Positions 24,155 to 34,942 of a stretch of DNA of 64,000 nt are shown one piece after another. Each line of letters begins with the position of its first letter. Within the stretch, counting starts at the first letter, position 1. This stretch comes from Dendrocalamus latiflorus (taxonomy: Eukaryota > Streptophyta > Magnoliopsida > Poales > Poaceae), in contig CM029666.1 of assembly GCA_017311315.1 (NCBI GenBank), positions 4,644,176 to 4,708,175 of the forward strand, written 5' to 3'. The position numbers and the translations under genes are program-made. Under the pieces are notes generated by a model, which worked only from the letters and a program-made list of their open reading frames with translations, was not told the origin of the DNA and searched no databases.

Positions 24155-24400
24155 TAAAAGAATTCAGAGAGGAAGATGAAATGTATGGTAGCAATCGCAC
24201 CTCAATTGTGCAGACTGCGTTGCTTTATATAACTCTTTCAGACTACTATTACAGAATCGACAATATCGGCTATACATAGAAGTCAGTCCGAGAATCACTC
24301 TGAACTTCCTATGTTAGGCGCTGGATTCTAAGATCCCGGTTATACAATCAATTACATCAGGATCATGTACACAATCACGGAATATACAGATATTTCAACA
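24155..24400 (-). repeat. 5' LTR of copia X
   Basis: It runs from TGTTGAAATATC (+ end 24400) to the primer site. It contains a TATA box (TATATAAA, minus strand, 24224-24231), placing transcription start near 24195. The inner edge lacks a clean CA and is approximate. Confidence 0.75.
24224..24231 (-). promoter_or_regulatory. TATA box in the copia X 5' LTR
   Basis: The motif GTTATATAAAGC on the minus strand sits about 175 bases into the LTR. This part is absent from the truncated 3' LTR. Confidence 0.6.
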
Positions 24401-24498
24401 GGTAGCAGATGTGTTCACCAAGGCGTTTGGATGTCGGCCGTTCGATCGGCTTAAGCACAATCTTATTCTGATCTCCTATAGTTGAGATTGAGAGGGGC

Positions 24499-24672
24499 TG
24501 TTAAAAATAGCGATCTCTTATTTCTAACTCTGTTGTAATCTTCAGTTAACTGTAGCGCGTTTAGCTCTTACCGTTAACTCTGTTTTGCAGTTCTGTTTTG
24601 CCGGTTGTTGAAATCCCGATCGAATCGGTTCTCATGTAATCTTGCATTATAGAGGTAGCTTTGCGCCAAACA
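24499..24672 (+). repeat. 3' LTR of copia A
   Basis: It is 174 bp and similar to the 5' LTR throughout, with an extra CAGTTCTGTTTTG segment and a deletion after GCATTATA. These indels show an old insertion. Confidence 0.75.
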
Positions 24673-24681
24673 TCTTTCACT

Positions 24682-24890
24682 GGCCATCGTCAGCTTCCAT
24701 TCTTCTCTCTTATGTACTCATGGCACTCTTTTCTACTTCCATAGTGATCCAAACATATGCACATGCTCTGGCGATTAATTAATGATAAAGAAGCCATCAT
24801 TAGCTTCCATTCTTCTCTATGTTATGTACTCATGGCACTCTTGTCTACTTCCATGGTGATCCAAACATATGCACATGCTCTGGCGATTGA
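24682..24890. repeat. Imperfect tandem duplication of about 110 bp
   Basis: The segment from AGCTTCCATTCTTCTCT to GCACATGCTCTGGCGATT occurs at about 24691-24777 and again at about 24802-24889 with a few substitutions. It lies just outside the 3' LTR of copia A. Confidence 0.85.
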
Positions 24891-25086
24891 CAAAAACTGA
24901 CACTTGTATGTTGCTCTTCTCCTTGAGCTTCTCTCATGAAACAAGCATCGAGCATTGTATTTGCATATGGATAAAGATCATCTAGTTTGTTGCATGCAGC
25001 TAGTGTGCCAGGTGCGGTGTTGAACTATGGCGCGTGGCATCCGAATAAGCTGTGTAGTCACTAGTCAGCATGCTCTTATGTACGGA

Positions 25087-25167
25087 GTACATACATACAT
25101 ACATACATACATACATACATACATACATACATACATACATACATACATACATACATACATACATACA

Positions 25168-25203
<36 letters not shown>

Positions 25204-25261
25204 CACATATATATATACATACATACATATATATACATATATATACACATATATATATATA

Positions 25262-25292
<31 letters not shown>
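25087..25292. repeat. (ACAT)n and AT-rich microsatellite
   Basis: About 27 ACAT units run from 25088 to 25195, then a compound ATAT/ACAT tract to 25292. The overlapping open frames (HTYIHTYI, CMYVCMYV) are artefacts. Confidence 0.97.
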
Positions 25293-25294
<2 letters not shown>

Positions 25295-25425
25295 GGGAGT
25301 ATATCTAGTGCTAATATGCTAAAACTTCTCTAGAGCCATCCGATCTGCTCCGTACGGTTCAGATCCAGGAAGGTGGGATGTCCCAACTCACTTAATCAGT
25401 CGGCTCGGATCCAGGAAGGTAGGAT

Positions 25426-26573
25426 TAGGGGTGGAAACGAGCCGAGCCGAGCCGGCTCGAGCCAAGTTCGGTCTGGCTCGGGTGAACAATTGGCTCGGCT
25501 CGGCTCGTTTCCGAAACGAGCTACGGGAGGGGCCTGGCTCGGCTCGAGATGAGGCTCGAGCCGGCTTGCGAGCCCGAATGAGCCAAAATGGCTCGAAGTT
25601 AACCGAACGAGCCATTTTGGCTCGAAGATAACCAAACGAGCCATTTTGGCTCGAAGTTAACCGAACGAGCCATTTTGGCTCGAAGTTAACAGAGGCACAT
25701 TCACAAAATCACAGAGCAGGCAGTGGGGCACATTCACACAGACAGACCAGGAATACAAATTGATAACAGTCATAGATTATGCAGCAGAAAAACTCCTAAC
25801 ATCAAATTTACAAGCGCGATCTCCTAACGAGACAGTGCAGCGGAAAACTCCACACATCAATCGATGAAGGGCGGAGCGGCCGAAGGGCTGGAGGGCCGAC
25901 GCGGCGCCGAGTGGAGTGCGGAGCGGATGGCCAGGGCGGAGCTCCCAGATCTGGCGGAGCGGAAGGGCGAAGGCCGGCGCGGCACCGAGCAGAGGGCGGA
26001 GCGGAAGGCCGGCGCAGCACCAAGCGGAGGGAGAGCGGAGGGCCGGTGTGGCGTCGAGCAGAGGGCGGAGCGGACGGCCGGAGCGGAGCGCCCAGTCGCC
26101 CAGATCTGGCAAAGCGGAGGCCGGCCGGAGCGGAGGGAGAGCAGAGGGCCGGTGTGGCGTCGAGCGGAGGGCGGAGCGGACGGCCGGGGTGGAGCTCCCA
26201 GATCTGGCGGAGCGGAGGGCCGGCGCGGCGCCGAGCGGAGGAAGGGGAGGGCCACCAGAGTAGAGACAGCGGCGGAGCATGCGAGGAGGAAGGGGAGAGC
26301 TGTCGGAGTAGAGACGGCGGGGGAGGATGCGAGGAGGCAGTGATAGAGTAGGGAATGCCTGGGCCAGGTGGGCCTGGCCGCCTGGGGCCTGGGCGAACAG
26401 CGAGCCGAAAAAGCTCGCGAGCCAGCTCGAGAGCGGCTCGAGCTCGGCTCGTTTTTTTGCAAGCTGCGAAGGAGGCTCGGCTCGGCTCGAAAATTTACGA
26501 GCTCGAGCCGAGCCGGCTCGGCTCGTAACGAGCTCGAGCTGGCTCGCAAGCCTCGAGCTATTTTTCCACCCCT
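25426..26573. mobile_element. GC-rich non-autonomous element with 9-bp target duplication
   Basis: The left end is TAGGGGTGGAAACGAGCCG; the right end reverse-complemented is AGGGGTGGAAAAATAGCTCG. Both inner flanks are packed with GAGCTCGGCTC motifs. The flanks AGGTAGGAT (25417-25425) and AGGTGGGAT (26574-26582) match at 8 of 9. The interior (25860-26320) consists of repeated GGCCGGCGCGGCGCCGAGCG-like units, which keep many frames open on both strands without any domain. The 9-bp duplication suggests a Mutator-type element; an hAT origin (8 bp) is possible. Confidence 0.6.
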
Positions 26574-26582
26574 AGGTGGGAT

Positions 26583-28429
26583 GTCCCAACTCACTTAATC
26601 AGTCTTTCACAAAACCCCTCGCCCGGATGTTTAATCAGGGATATGCCCCTCTATCTCTCCCAATCCGCTCCCCTCCCTCTCACCTCTCACTGCACTCCTC
26701 CCTGGGCTCCCTCCCCGGTGGCTCCTTCCTCGGCCCCCGGTGCCGCCCTCTGGCCCTCGGCGACGCCCTCCGGCCCCTGGCGCCGCTCCACCTTCTCGCC
26801 CCCCCACCGCCTCTGCCCCAGACCCAACTAGGGCTTAGGCCGACGGTGCCGCCTCCCTCCACCAACGCCGCCCTCCTCCCGAAGACCCCGGCCGCCGGTG
26901 CCGCCCCGTCCTTTCCCCCGCCTCCCTGGCCCTCGGCATCGCCCCTCCTTCCCCCGAGCCGCAACGAGGTGACCTAGGGCTAAACCAGGCGGCGGCGCCC
27001 CCTCCACCACCGCCGCCCTCCTCTCGAGCTGCGCAGAGGAATAACCTGGAAGGGAAACCATGTTGATTCATTCTGTGAAGACCCCTGCCGCTGGTGCCAC
27101 CCCATCCTTTCCCCCGCCTCCACCGGTGTGCTCCCCGAGCATCAACGACTTCCGAGCTGGCCTTCTCCCCGAGCCCCGCTGCCACCCCTAGATTTGTAGA
27201 TCCCAATTGTGTTTGTTACTCCAATTTTTGTGGTGGAAGTTGCATGTATGTGAGATTCTGGTTTATTGTGTATGATCTTCTGAATGTATCAGGCCTATGA
27301 ACCTTAGTATGTGAGATTCTGGTTGTTTGTTGAATGAATCTGCGATTGATCAGTTCCCCGAGCTTGAACTTGTTTTGATTATTCAAGATTGAATAATCAA
27401 CCCGAGAATGCTTTGGTGTGAGAAAGCTTTGGTGTGAAAGCCTGAGAAACCTGAGAATGCTTTGGAAACCTAAGAAACCTGAGAAGCTATTCAGGCTTAT
27501 TTGAGCAGAGTTTCAAAACTAGTTTTACATTGAAACTGTGCATTGAGGGTTAAGAAAAGTGATGTTTGATCAGAGGTTTTACAGTGAGGGTTAAGAAAAG
27601 TGCATTGAGGTTTTACATTGAGGTTGATTTGTGAGGGTTCTGAAGTTTGAAAACAGCCGAGAAGCTATCAACTTGAAAACAACCGAGAAGTTGTTAACCT
27701 GAGAATGTGTGTGTAGAACCTGAAAACAGCCGAGAAGCCTGAGATAGATTGAATTTGTCTCAAAACCTGACAACTTGAAAATAGAGAAGCATTGAAGCTA
27801 ATTTTTAAGGAAGCATTTAAACAATTTTACACTATCTGACTACCTGACAGATAGTGTGGTCTCAATTTTTAAGGAAGCATTGAAACAGTTTTACATTGAA
27901 GCTAATTCTGGTAGAAGATAAGCTTTTAATATAAAGTGCTTGTGTGTGAAGTTGAATTGTATGTATACAACTATCTTCACAAGCAAGCACACAATGGAAA
28001 TAGATACTGACAACTATCTTCTCAGCAAATTTGTCCCAAAACCTAAGCATTTGAAATCAGAGAAATTACAAAACTCACGATGAACAAAAGTTCCAGCCGA
28101 GAATGGTGACTTCACCACGGCTGCCTTGCATTCCAGCACAAGCAATAATTCTCCACCTCCCCTTAACATCTTCTCCACGACTTCTGAATGCGAGCACACT
28201 TGGATAGAAGTGGAAACTGCATGGTTAGAGAATGTAAATTAGAAAAAGTATATGAGTCAGGGAAATGTGACAAATATTTTTTTAAGAAGATGTACAACCT
28301 TAAGAATATGATAAACTGTGGTCAATGTGTTGTCGTCCTCAAAGGGCAATTACGGCTGTCATGGTACACAATCTCCTTGCATGACCTACACAAGCGTGGC
28401 ACCCTTGTTTTGTTCTCAACATTGTCATT
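26583..28429. other. GC-rich then repeat-rich stretch without a recognised gene
   Basis: 26690-27190 is GC-rich and looks like gene leader or captured gene sequence. It contains a repeated block (26881-26930 and 27077-27126, GAAGACCCC...TTTCCCCCGCCTCC). 27340-27780 holds degenerate CCTGAGAA and GAAAACAGCCGAGAAGC repeats. No protein family was recognised. Confidence 0.4.
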
Positions 28430-30255
28430 TTACTTCTGCCCCGACTTTATTCTCTTGCATCTACCCTTGCAGTTAATATCGTTTGGTGGCTTTATGTTGA
28501 CTTCCTTAGGGATGGGACAACCTGTAAATGCTTCAATCTCTTCAGCCTTACTTACCACATTCTCAAGAATCAGAGGAGTCACTTCTTCCCTAAATTTGAT
28601 AAACCGATCACTGAGAAATTTTAAGCCCTCGATGTTCATACGTATTTCTGATGCCAACTTGTCTTTAGCTGTTTCTATTGCACTCCTCAGTTTTTCTTAT
28701 AACAAATTGCCTTCTCCATCAAAGACATCCTCCTTAGTTATCATTTTGGTCCACCTCTTCAACACAAATGGGCTTGGTAGCTCCTTAAGTGATGGACTCT
28801 GCAACACACGAATAATATGACGGCAAGGGATTCCAAATGACTCGAAGAACACGCAGGAGCATTTGGCATCTTTTGTTGTAAGGTTACAGCGTACCTCTCT
28901 TACCTTGTTTGAGCCATCACTAACTATTGAGATTTTGTACTGTCTTCCCATGTTCTCCACATTACAATGCTCCCGAGCAGGACACACTTCTTTCTGAAAG
29001 TCAGTGAACACAGCAAACGTGAAGACCTCACTTCCATACTTCCCTATTACCCAAGTAGTCTGCAACACAGGCATTGTGTGCATTGTGGTATTGTCAGCTT
29101 CCAACTCATTCTGACGTTGTTCTTCCACTGTATTAACAAATCTGATCCAAAACTCCACTAAAGTATTTTTGAATCCAATAAACCGATTAAAGAAAGAGTT
29201 CGAACTCTCTGACCTACAAGTGGTTCTAAGGATTATGTTATAATGGTTGGTGTTATACATAGAATCAAACGATACAAGATCTCCAAAATGGACATAATTC
29301 TTCCGACATGTACTATCCGCCCAAAATGCATGTACCAATCCGCCCTTGTCATCAACAACATAATCAAAGTAGAATGAATGATTTATGTCATTCTTCTTAC
29401 TCAGGTTATCAATAAACATCTGAGCATCCGATGACTTAATACAACTTCTCAACTCTTTATGATAATTCTGCAAGTCTCTCCTCGTGCATCCTACATTCTC
29501 AAATCCACCCTCACTAATACAGAGATATCTATATGCCTCGCTTGTGCCGATGCCTCCTTTATGACATGTGATTAATGTACGCTTGGCCTTCTCATTTACT
29601 TTCCTATTAGACCTTATCAGCTGTTGTTTGCTAGGTGACACCAACTCATGTGTATGAGATTCAATAAATGTTTCCACCCTAAACTTATTGTCGGCAGTGC
29701 GTTTGATAGCTAGAATTGCCTCACATCCACACCTACTTAGCTTCCTAACATATTTCTTTTTCTTTGACTCGATGTTATTATCCTTACATTTCTTAGATCG
29801 GAAGACTTGTCTAGAGCACATCCATCGCTTCCATCTCATGACACCATTGACAGCCGTATGTGGACCAACACGGACTCCAAATCCGACTGATGTGCATATG
29901 TCTTGTAGAATTCCTCTGCAGCTTCCAAGTCATCAAAAACTATCCCTTCAAATGGCTTGATAATTGCGTCAACACAGGGTATATAAGAAGAACCCTGCAA
30001 TGCAAAGATTAAGTGTGAAGCATGATGGATTGACATATGGAGTAAAACACATGCACACAACATGATACTTACTACGAATGGAGTGCTGCCACTCTTTTTC
30101 AGGGTACCATAATGAATTAACTGGTGGGGAGGTGAACTAATTTGAGCGATAGATTGTGTATCAAGATTTTCTTCTCTTGGCAATTCCAATGCCACGGTCC
30201 CATCGGCCACAGATTCCACGCCTCCTACAACGCTCTCACTGGCCACATATTCCAT
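28430..30255 (-). pseudogene. FAR1/FHY3-like pseudogene with deleted transposase core
   Basis: The minus-strand product starts MEYVASESVV and has a predicted intron (29995-30072, GTAAGT...TTGCAG). The FAR1 DNA-binding domain begins GIVFDDLEAAEEFYKTYAHQ, breaks by a one-base frameshift near 29885, and continues MRWKRWMCSRQVFRSKKCKD...CGCEAILAIKR. MULE transposase text follows (VHFGDLVSFDSMYNTNHYN), but about 200 residues that normally carry the rest of the catalytic core are missing: the text jumps to RSESSNSFFNRF. A SWIM zinc finger CSCVFFESFGIPCRH is intact. A TAA stop at 28697 separates a C-terminal part KEVNIKPPNDINCKGRCKR that is in the same frame. FAR1-family proteins are light-signalling regulators derived from MULE transposases. 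This copy could be a host gene relic or a transposon remnant. Confidence 0.85.
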
Positions 30256-30469
30256 GCCTCCTACAATTGCATAAATGAAGATGAATATTATGGTTGTGAC
30301 TAGCCAACGACGAGCTGGTCAGGGTAAGCGCTCGATCATTTGTTCTGCACTTTTTCTTCGTATATATAATATACTACTCCTTACTACTAAATGTGTTTTG
30401 TCATTTTCGTGCGTACAGATGAATGAAAGAAGACCCGGAGAGCGTTTGGTCCAGGAGATCTCCATACCT

Positions 30470-31070
30470 TGCAGGCGATGGGGAGCCGGATGACCACCAT
30501 AATCGCGATCACGACAGGGAGCCGGACGACCACCACAACCGCGATCACGAGCGGGAGGCGCGGTGATGAATGGCGGACGGCCCGTCTAATGAACGGAGTG
30601 CGAGGCGGCCTGATGAACGGCGGACGGCCAGCCTGATGAACGGAGCGACAGGCGCGGTGATGAATGGTGGACGGCCGGCTTGATGAACGGTGCGGGTGGA
30701 GCGGGAGGCGCGGTGATGAATGGCGGACAGCCGGACTGATGAACGGAGCGGGCGGCGCTGGGAGGCGGAACGGCGCGGGGAGAAAAATCGCTGATCGGCG
30801 CGGGCGGACGGAGGCAGAACGGCGCGATGGTGCACGGTGCGGGGAGACGTCATTGATCGGCGCAGGCAGACGGGAGGCGCGGGGAGACGTCGCTGATCGG
30901 CGCGGGCGGACGGGAGGCGCGGGGAGATGTCACTGATCGGCACGGGCGGACGGGAGGCGCGGGGAGACGTCGCTGATCGGCGCGGGCGGACGAGAGGCAG
31001 AACGTCGCGGGGCGAAGGAAGTTCAGACGGCGGGGAGAAGATTGGGAACCGGTAGAGGGTTTTCGTGAAA
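30470..31070. repeat. GC-rich degenerate repeat block
   Basis: Repeated GGACGGCC...TGATGAACGG units (30560-30740) are followed by four tandem 40-bp units starting GGGGAGACGT at 30841, 30881, 30921 and 30961. Long frames on both strands come from the repeats. It lies just upstream of the FAR1-like pseudogene. Confidence 0.75.
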
Positions 31071-31941
31071 TTGCATAAGTGAATTTATTAAATAAGAACA
31101 GGTTACTATCAATGCCAGGGAAAATTCCACTCCAAATCAAGTCCAATTAAAGTGAACGGGACAACAACTAATTGTCATTTTGTGTGAGGTTTTTGCGAGT
31201 CAAAAAGAAGAGCAAAGGAAAGCAAATAATTGACCAAATTAGCATAGTGTAAAAGGCAATCGGATTTAAACACTGAAACAAAAGATGGCTCGTGTCTCAG
31301 CTCGCTTTAGACTCGATTCGAGTTTAGCTCGAGCTCGAACTTAATCACAAGCTCGCAAGTTTCAATGAGCCGAGCTCGAATAGCATATCAGGGCCTGACA
31401 CATTTCCCAGCCTGCCTGCATCTTTGAGTTCTTCTCTTTCATATTTGTTCATATTAAAGCTCAAACCTAAATCTAGTTTCAGACCCTATCTCAGACTTAC
31501 TCTCGCCCATGCTAGGAAAGCTGCTTATTTACAGACCTAGTTGCAGTGTTCATCGTAGCACTACATCCAGATGGATTCCGTTTAGCATGCACATACACAC
31601 ATGAAGCCTTTTTTCTACTCTCAGGTCTAGTTACTCTCTATGTCGTATCTCGCAAAGTATGGAGTATCTAATACAACAGAGGGTATGTACATGTAGCATA
31701 TAAGTATATAAGACCATCTAAGTGGTATGTATATTTTTTTAAGGTAGTATGTATAGTTTTGCAAATATACTCTTTGTTATATATGAATATGAAATAGCAA
31801 AATATGTCAAAAAATATGTGCTCCTTTATAATTTTTTCATGTGCCTGGTATTGGAGTATAGCTGCGTTGCATGCCGCATACACACATATGTGCATTGAGA
31901 TCGAAGGGATAACTGATGATAAGAGGAACTAAAGAGAAAGG
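31071..31941. other. Unassigned stretch
   Basis: AT-rich sequence with a short CTCGAGCTCGAAC segment near 31330, similar to the ends of the element at 25.4 kb. No gene was seen. Confidence 0.35.
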
Positions 31942-32244
31942 TCAAAAGTGTACCTGCCCTCGACCAACCATTTGCACACGGCAAGAAGCCCCATATTCGA
32001 TCTGCATGACTAAGCAAGCATGCATGTCAGACTCAAGATCTCGAGTACGTACTGACAAAGAAAGAAACAGCTGTTCATCGTCATGATCATCATCATCTTC
32101 TTCATCTTCAATAGCAGCAGCAGGAGATATATAGCAGCAGAATTCTAGCTGCACTAGCGTCAGCGTTCGGGCTACGTAGGGTTTATCAGCTCTTTCTGTG
32201 GTAGTCGTCGTTTCATCGCGTACTCGAATTAATAATTTTTCCAA
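31942..32244 (-). CDS. Unrecognised open frame with TATA box, possible first exon
   Basis: I do not recognise this protein. The frame reads EKLLIRVRDETTTTTERADK, has an acidic run IEDEEDDDDHDDEQ at its middle, and ends with GRGQ at a possible splice donor CAG|GTACAC (about 31951). No ATG was found at its start (the first codon is TTG), and a stop lies about 20 bases further upstream. A strong TATA motif lies about 90 bases upstream at 32337-32346. The acidic run is low complexity, which lowers the value of the open frame. It may be an exon of a disrupted gene or chance. Confidence 0.25.
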   Translation of the reverse strand: MEKLLIRVRDETTTTTERADKPYVARTLTLVQLEFCCYISPAAAIEDEEDDDDHDDEQLFLSLSVRTRDLESDMHACLVMQIEYGASCRVQMVGRGQVHF

Positions 32245-32336
32245 TTCTTTCAGTCTTCAAGCTTTAAGCTTGGAAATGCTCGCTTTTGCAGAGGCCGGCC
32301 GGGCAAAACGTACGTACATAGCTAGCTTGAAATAGG

Positions 32337-32346
32337 GTATATTTAT
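32337..32346 (-). promoter_or_regulatory. TATA motif abutting the CACTA insertion
   Basis: On the minus strand GAGTATAAATATACCC is a good TATA box. The CACTA target duplication (32347-32349) lies immediately upstream, so the transposon separates this core promoter from whatever lay before it. Confidence 0.35.
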
Positions 32347-32545
32347 ACTCACTACTAGGAAACGGATCATCTCTCACGGTTCAAAACCGTGAGAAAAATA
32401 CAGAAAACCGTCAGGTTATATATCCCTCAGGGCTGGCTGGAAAGGAAAATTAAATTTGGCTGACGGGAACCCGTCAGGGATATTTAACCTGACGGTTTTA
32501 CCCGTGAGGTAAATAATTTAACCTGACGGTACAATTCCCGTGAGG

Positions 32546-32635
32546 AAAAATACATTTTCCTCACGGGCGAAATGTTACCCGTGAGAAAAATACATTTTCC
32601 TCACGGGCGAAATGTTACCCGTGAGAAAAATGCAT
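32546..32635. repeat. 40-bp tandem duplication in CACTA sub-terminal region
   Basis: The segment TACATTTTCCTCACGGGCGA plus the following AATGTTACCCGTGAGAAAAA occurs twice in tandem (about 32550-32629). It lies among many transposase-site-like motifs. Confidence 0.8.
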
Positions 32636-34630
32636 TTTACTGACAGTACGGTTACCGTCAATACAAAAGCCTGACCCGCAAGAAAAAAAGAATTTTTCTG
32701 AGGGACCAAGCTGTCAGGAAAATTAATCAGACCCGCGTGGAAAGAATTTTCCTGACGGTTGGACCGTCAGGGCAATGTATTTCATTGACTGTTTATTGTA
32801 CCGTGAAGAAAATATAGGCTGACTGTTTGAACCGTGAGCAAAATTGATTTCCTATAGCAGAAAATTTTGCATTCTAGTTATAACATTTTTTCAGCCATAA
32901 TGAATTAGCATTTACAAGATAAGCATTGATATCTAAATCTTACACATCCGTGCATCATATAATCAAATTAATCACAACACCATCCTTGCATCAATCAAGA
33001 AACATAATTGAACAAACATATAAAAAGTTCAGTTTTCATAAACAATCCATAGATTAATTCATACACACAAGCATCCAATTCATAAACTTCACCTCCATAT
33101 TGGTTCATCCATCCAAAAGACATCTAAAATCAAGTACCACATACAAAAATCTCTATTTCCATTACATTCAAGTTCAGCTGGTCAAATGGTAGCATGGTTG
33201 TTGTCGCCATCAATGTCGCCACTGCAGTTGTCCCTGTCGTTTCCATCAACGTTACCATCGACAGCACCGTCATCCGGTTGTGAGCCCACATGAGAGGATC
33301 CAGTCCCAAGCCCAGTCCCAGTCCCAGTCCCTTGCTGCAAAGTGAAAACATTATGTCAACTTATGTTGAAGAAGCTGTAATGGCTTGTAATGTTGTTTGA
33401 ATTATCACAGTCCTATATTAAATACACATCCCACAATATGCACGATAGCTAGTTTTCATTAACTACATAAAAGACCATAGCAACAAAAAAAAAGGAGAGT
33501 TGGATAGAGAAATCCACATGACTACACGTAATCATCCTAGAAATGCATGTGAAGATCTAAGTGTTCTTGTTAATTCAACCAAAATTGTGCAAAGAAGGTA
33601 GGTATATATGCTACTGCTTTTGCTAGCTGCAGGTTGGCATATACTCAAGATTAGTTTAGCCTCGTAAACAACTGACAAGTATGGGTGTATTAATTAGTAG
33701 AGAAGTCATTTGCCACCTTACCATCAACTATAAGTAAATGAGATTCAGGTTATGGCCATGTTTAGAACATTCAACATGAGTCCACTCGCTCACTGCTGTA
33801 CTGCTTGTTGACAGTCTGACATACCAAAAATGATTAGTTGTATAGTACACATGGTCCTTCGTATGACAAAGGTGATAGGTAGAAAGTACCACTTGAAGTT
33901 GAACTCTAGAACAAGGCAAAATAATAGTTCGTAGGGAATTTTGTTTGTACACAAGGCAATAATTGTAGGTATTAAACGATATTACCTGTGCTTAGGTAGG
34001 TGTTCCACGACGTAGCATCTCTGGTGGTGGTTGTTCACCCATCTTCTCAAAAAGCATCTACAGTTGGAAACTGATCAGTATTAAAGACAGTTACTAGTGA
34101 GGTGACTACAGATTGACGATATATATAAATGACGAAGCATGGAAGAGCAAGAAACACAAAATAAGAGTGTAAGACACTGATGCAATAGCCTGCAGGTAGT
34201 AACACTAGGCTACAGGTAGTAACACATAAAAGAATCTCCACTATCTATAGTAAACTTTCTTTGAACCTTGACTCTGGTATATCCCTAGATAGTCTATATA
34301 TTAGCCTATTGTTAATATGAACTAAATTCAGGACGTCAGCTTCAAGTCCTCTTCCATTATATGATACATTAATTCTTAGAAGAAAACTAAAGACAAGAAA
34401 TATCTGCCCTGAAACAAAATTAAACTGTACCTCATCGCAAAAAAAATCAAGAAAATGAAAGCCAGCGCAAATTCACTATGGAAGCTTGTACTAACATGGC
34501 AAGACAGACAGCTGGTTGCTAAGAAGTTTCAACCTTGCTGGAACAAATAATTTGAGAATATTAATATGCAAGCAATACTAGGTTGGCAGTGATTCAATTT
34601 TGATATCTTATACTAGTACTCAGTGATATT

Positions 34631-34888
34631 TCAATTTCCACACCACGATACATTATTTTCTGCTACAATATGCCTGTTGTGCCTAAAATACTTCCTGCAC
34701 ATTGCACATGGACACTTAATGGTGTCGCCTTCAACTATTCTAGGATTTGAGAATGCATGATCCAAGAACTGTGTAGTTTGTTCAATCCATTCATTTGAGG
34801 GAGCTTTACCACGCTGCCAACCACTATACATCCATTCATGGTCTGCCATGAAATAGTTCTGTGTGCATAACATGAATATATCAGACAT
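34631..34888 (-). pseudogene. CACTA transposase-associated domain fragment (TNP2/TNPD type)
   Basis: The peptide MADHEWMYSGWQRGKAPSNE continues with WIEQTTQFLDHAFS and KCPCAMCRKYFRH. This is the N-terminal transposase-associated domain that opens plant CACTA TNP2 proteins, with its CxxC. The frame ends after about 75 residues (ENNVSWCGN) and the catalytic part is absent. It explains why the surrounding transposon cannot move by itself. Confidence 0.85.
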
Positions 34889-34942
34889 AAAATTATATTT
34901 ATTAAAACTAGGTATGTTGCATTTGTACTGTACAAATATCCT

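Larger units (their letters stand above)
19862..24400 (-). mobile_element. Nested copia retrotransposon X, nearly intact
   Basis: The element sits in the end of the pol gene of A. The host bases GGTAGCA occur on both sides (19856-19862 region and 24401-24407), a target duplication of at least 5 bp. On the minus strand it runs LTR (TGTTGAAATATC), primer site TGGTATCAGAGC, a 1,380-codon polyprotein, polypurine tract GAGGTAGGG, then LTR. The 5' LTR is about 245 bp, but the 3' LTR holds only its first 100 bp. Shared LTR sequence is identical at 97 of 100 positions, two of the differences being at the outer edge, so the insertion is fairly young. Confidence 0.85.
16566..24672 (+). mobile_element. 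Decayed copia retrotransposon A, host of nested insertions
   Basis: Two LTRs of one family begin TGTTAAAA(A)TAGC and end GCCAAACA, at 16566-16744 and 24499-24672. Just before the 3' LTR lies a polypurine tract (GAGATTGAGAGGGG). Between them are plus-strand pol fragments interrupted by other elements. The pol frame breaks at 19861 and resumes at 24401 (VADVFTKAF), exactly around nested copia X. No flanking target duplication is visible (CAAGC against TCTTT). Confidence 0.7.

Noticed and set aside
25000..25333. Several 60-93 residue frames of HTYI or CMYV repeats
   Set aside because: They are translations of the (ACAT)n microsatellite on both strands.
25777..26594. Long GC-rich frames of up to 245 residues on both strands
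   Set aside because: Repeated GCCGAGCGGAGGG-like units keep all frames open; no domain appears and strands contradict each other.
26600..31070. Possible terminal inverted repeat pair (TTTCACAAAACCCCTC and GAGGGTTTTCGTGAAA) bounding the FAR1-like region
   Set aside because: The match is short and imperfect, and no target duplication was found, so I do not claim a MULE boundary.
30545..31146. Arg/Ser-rich frames on both strands
   Set aside because: They derive from 40-bp GC-rich tandem repeats.
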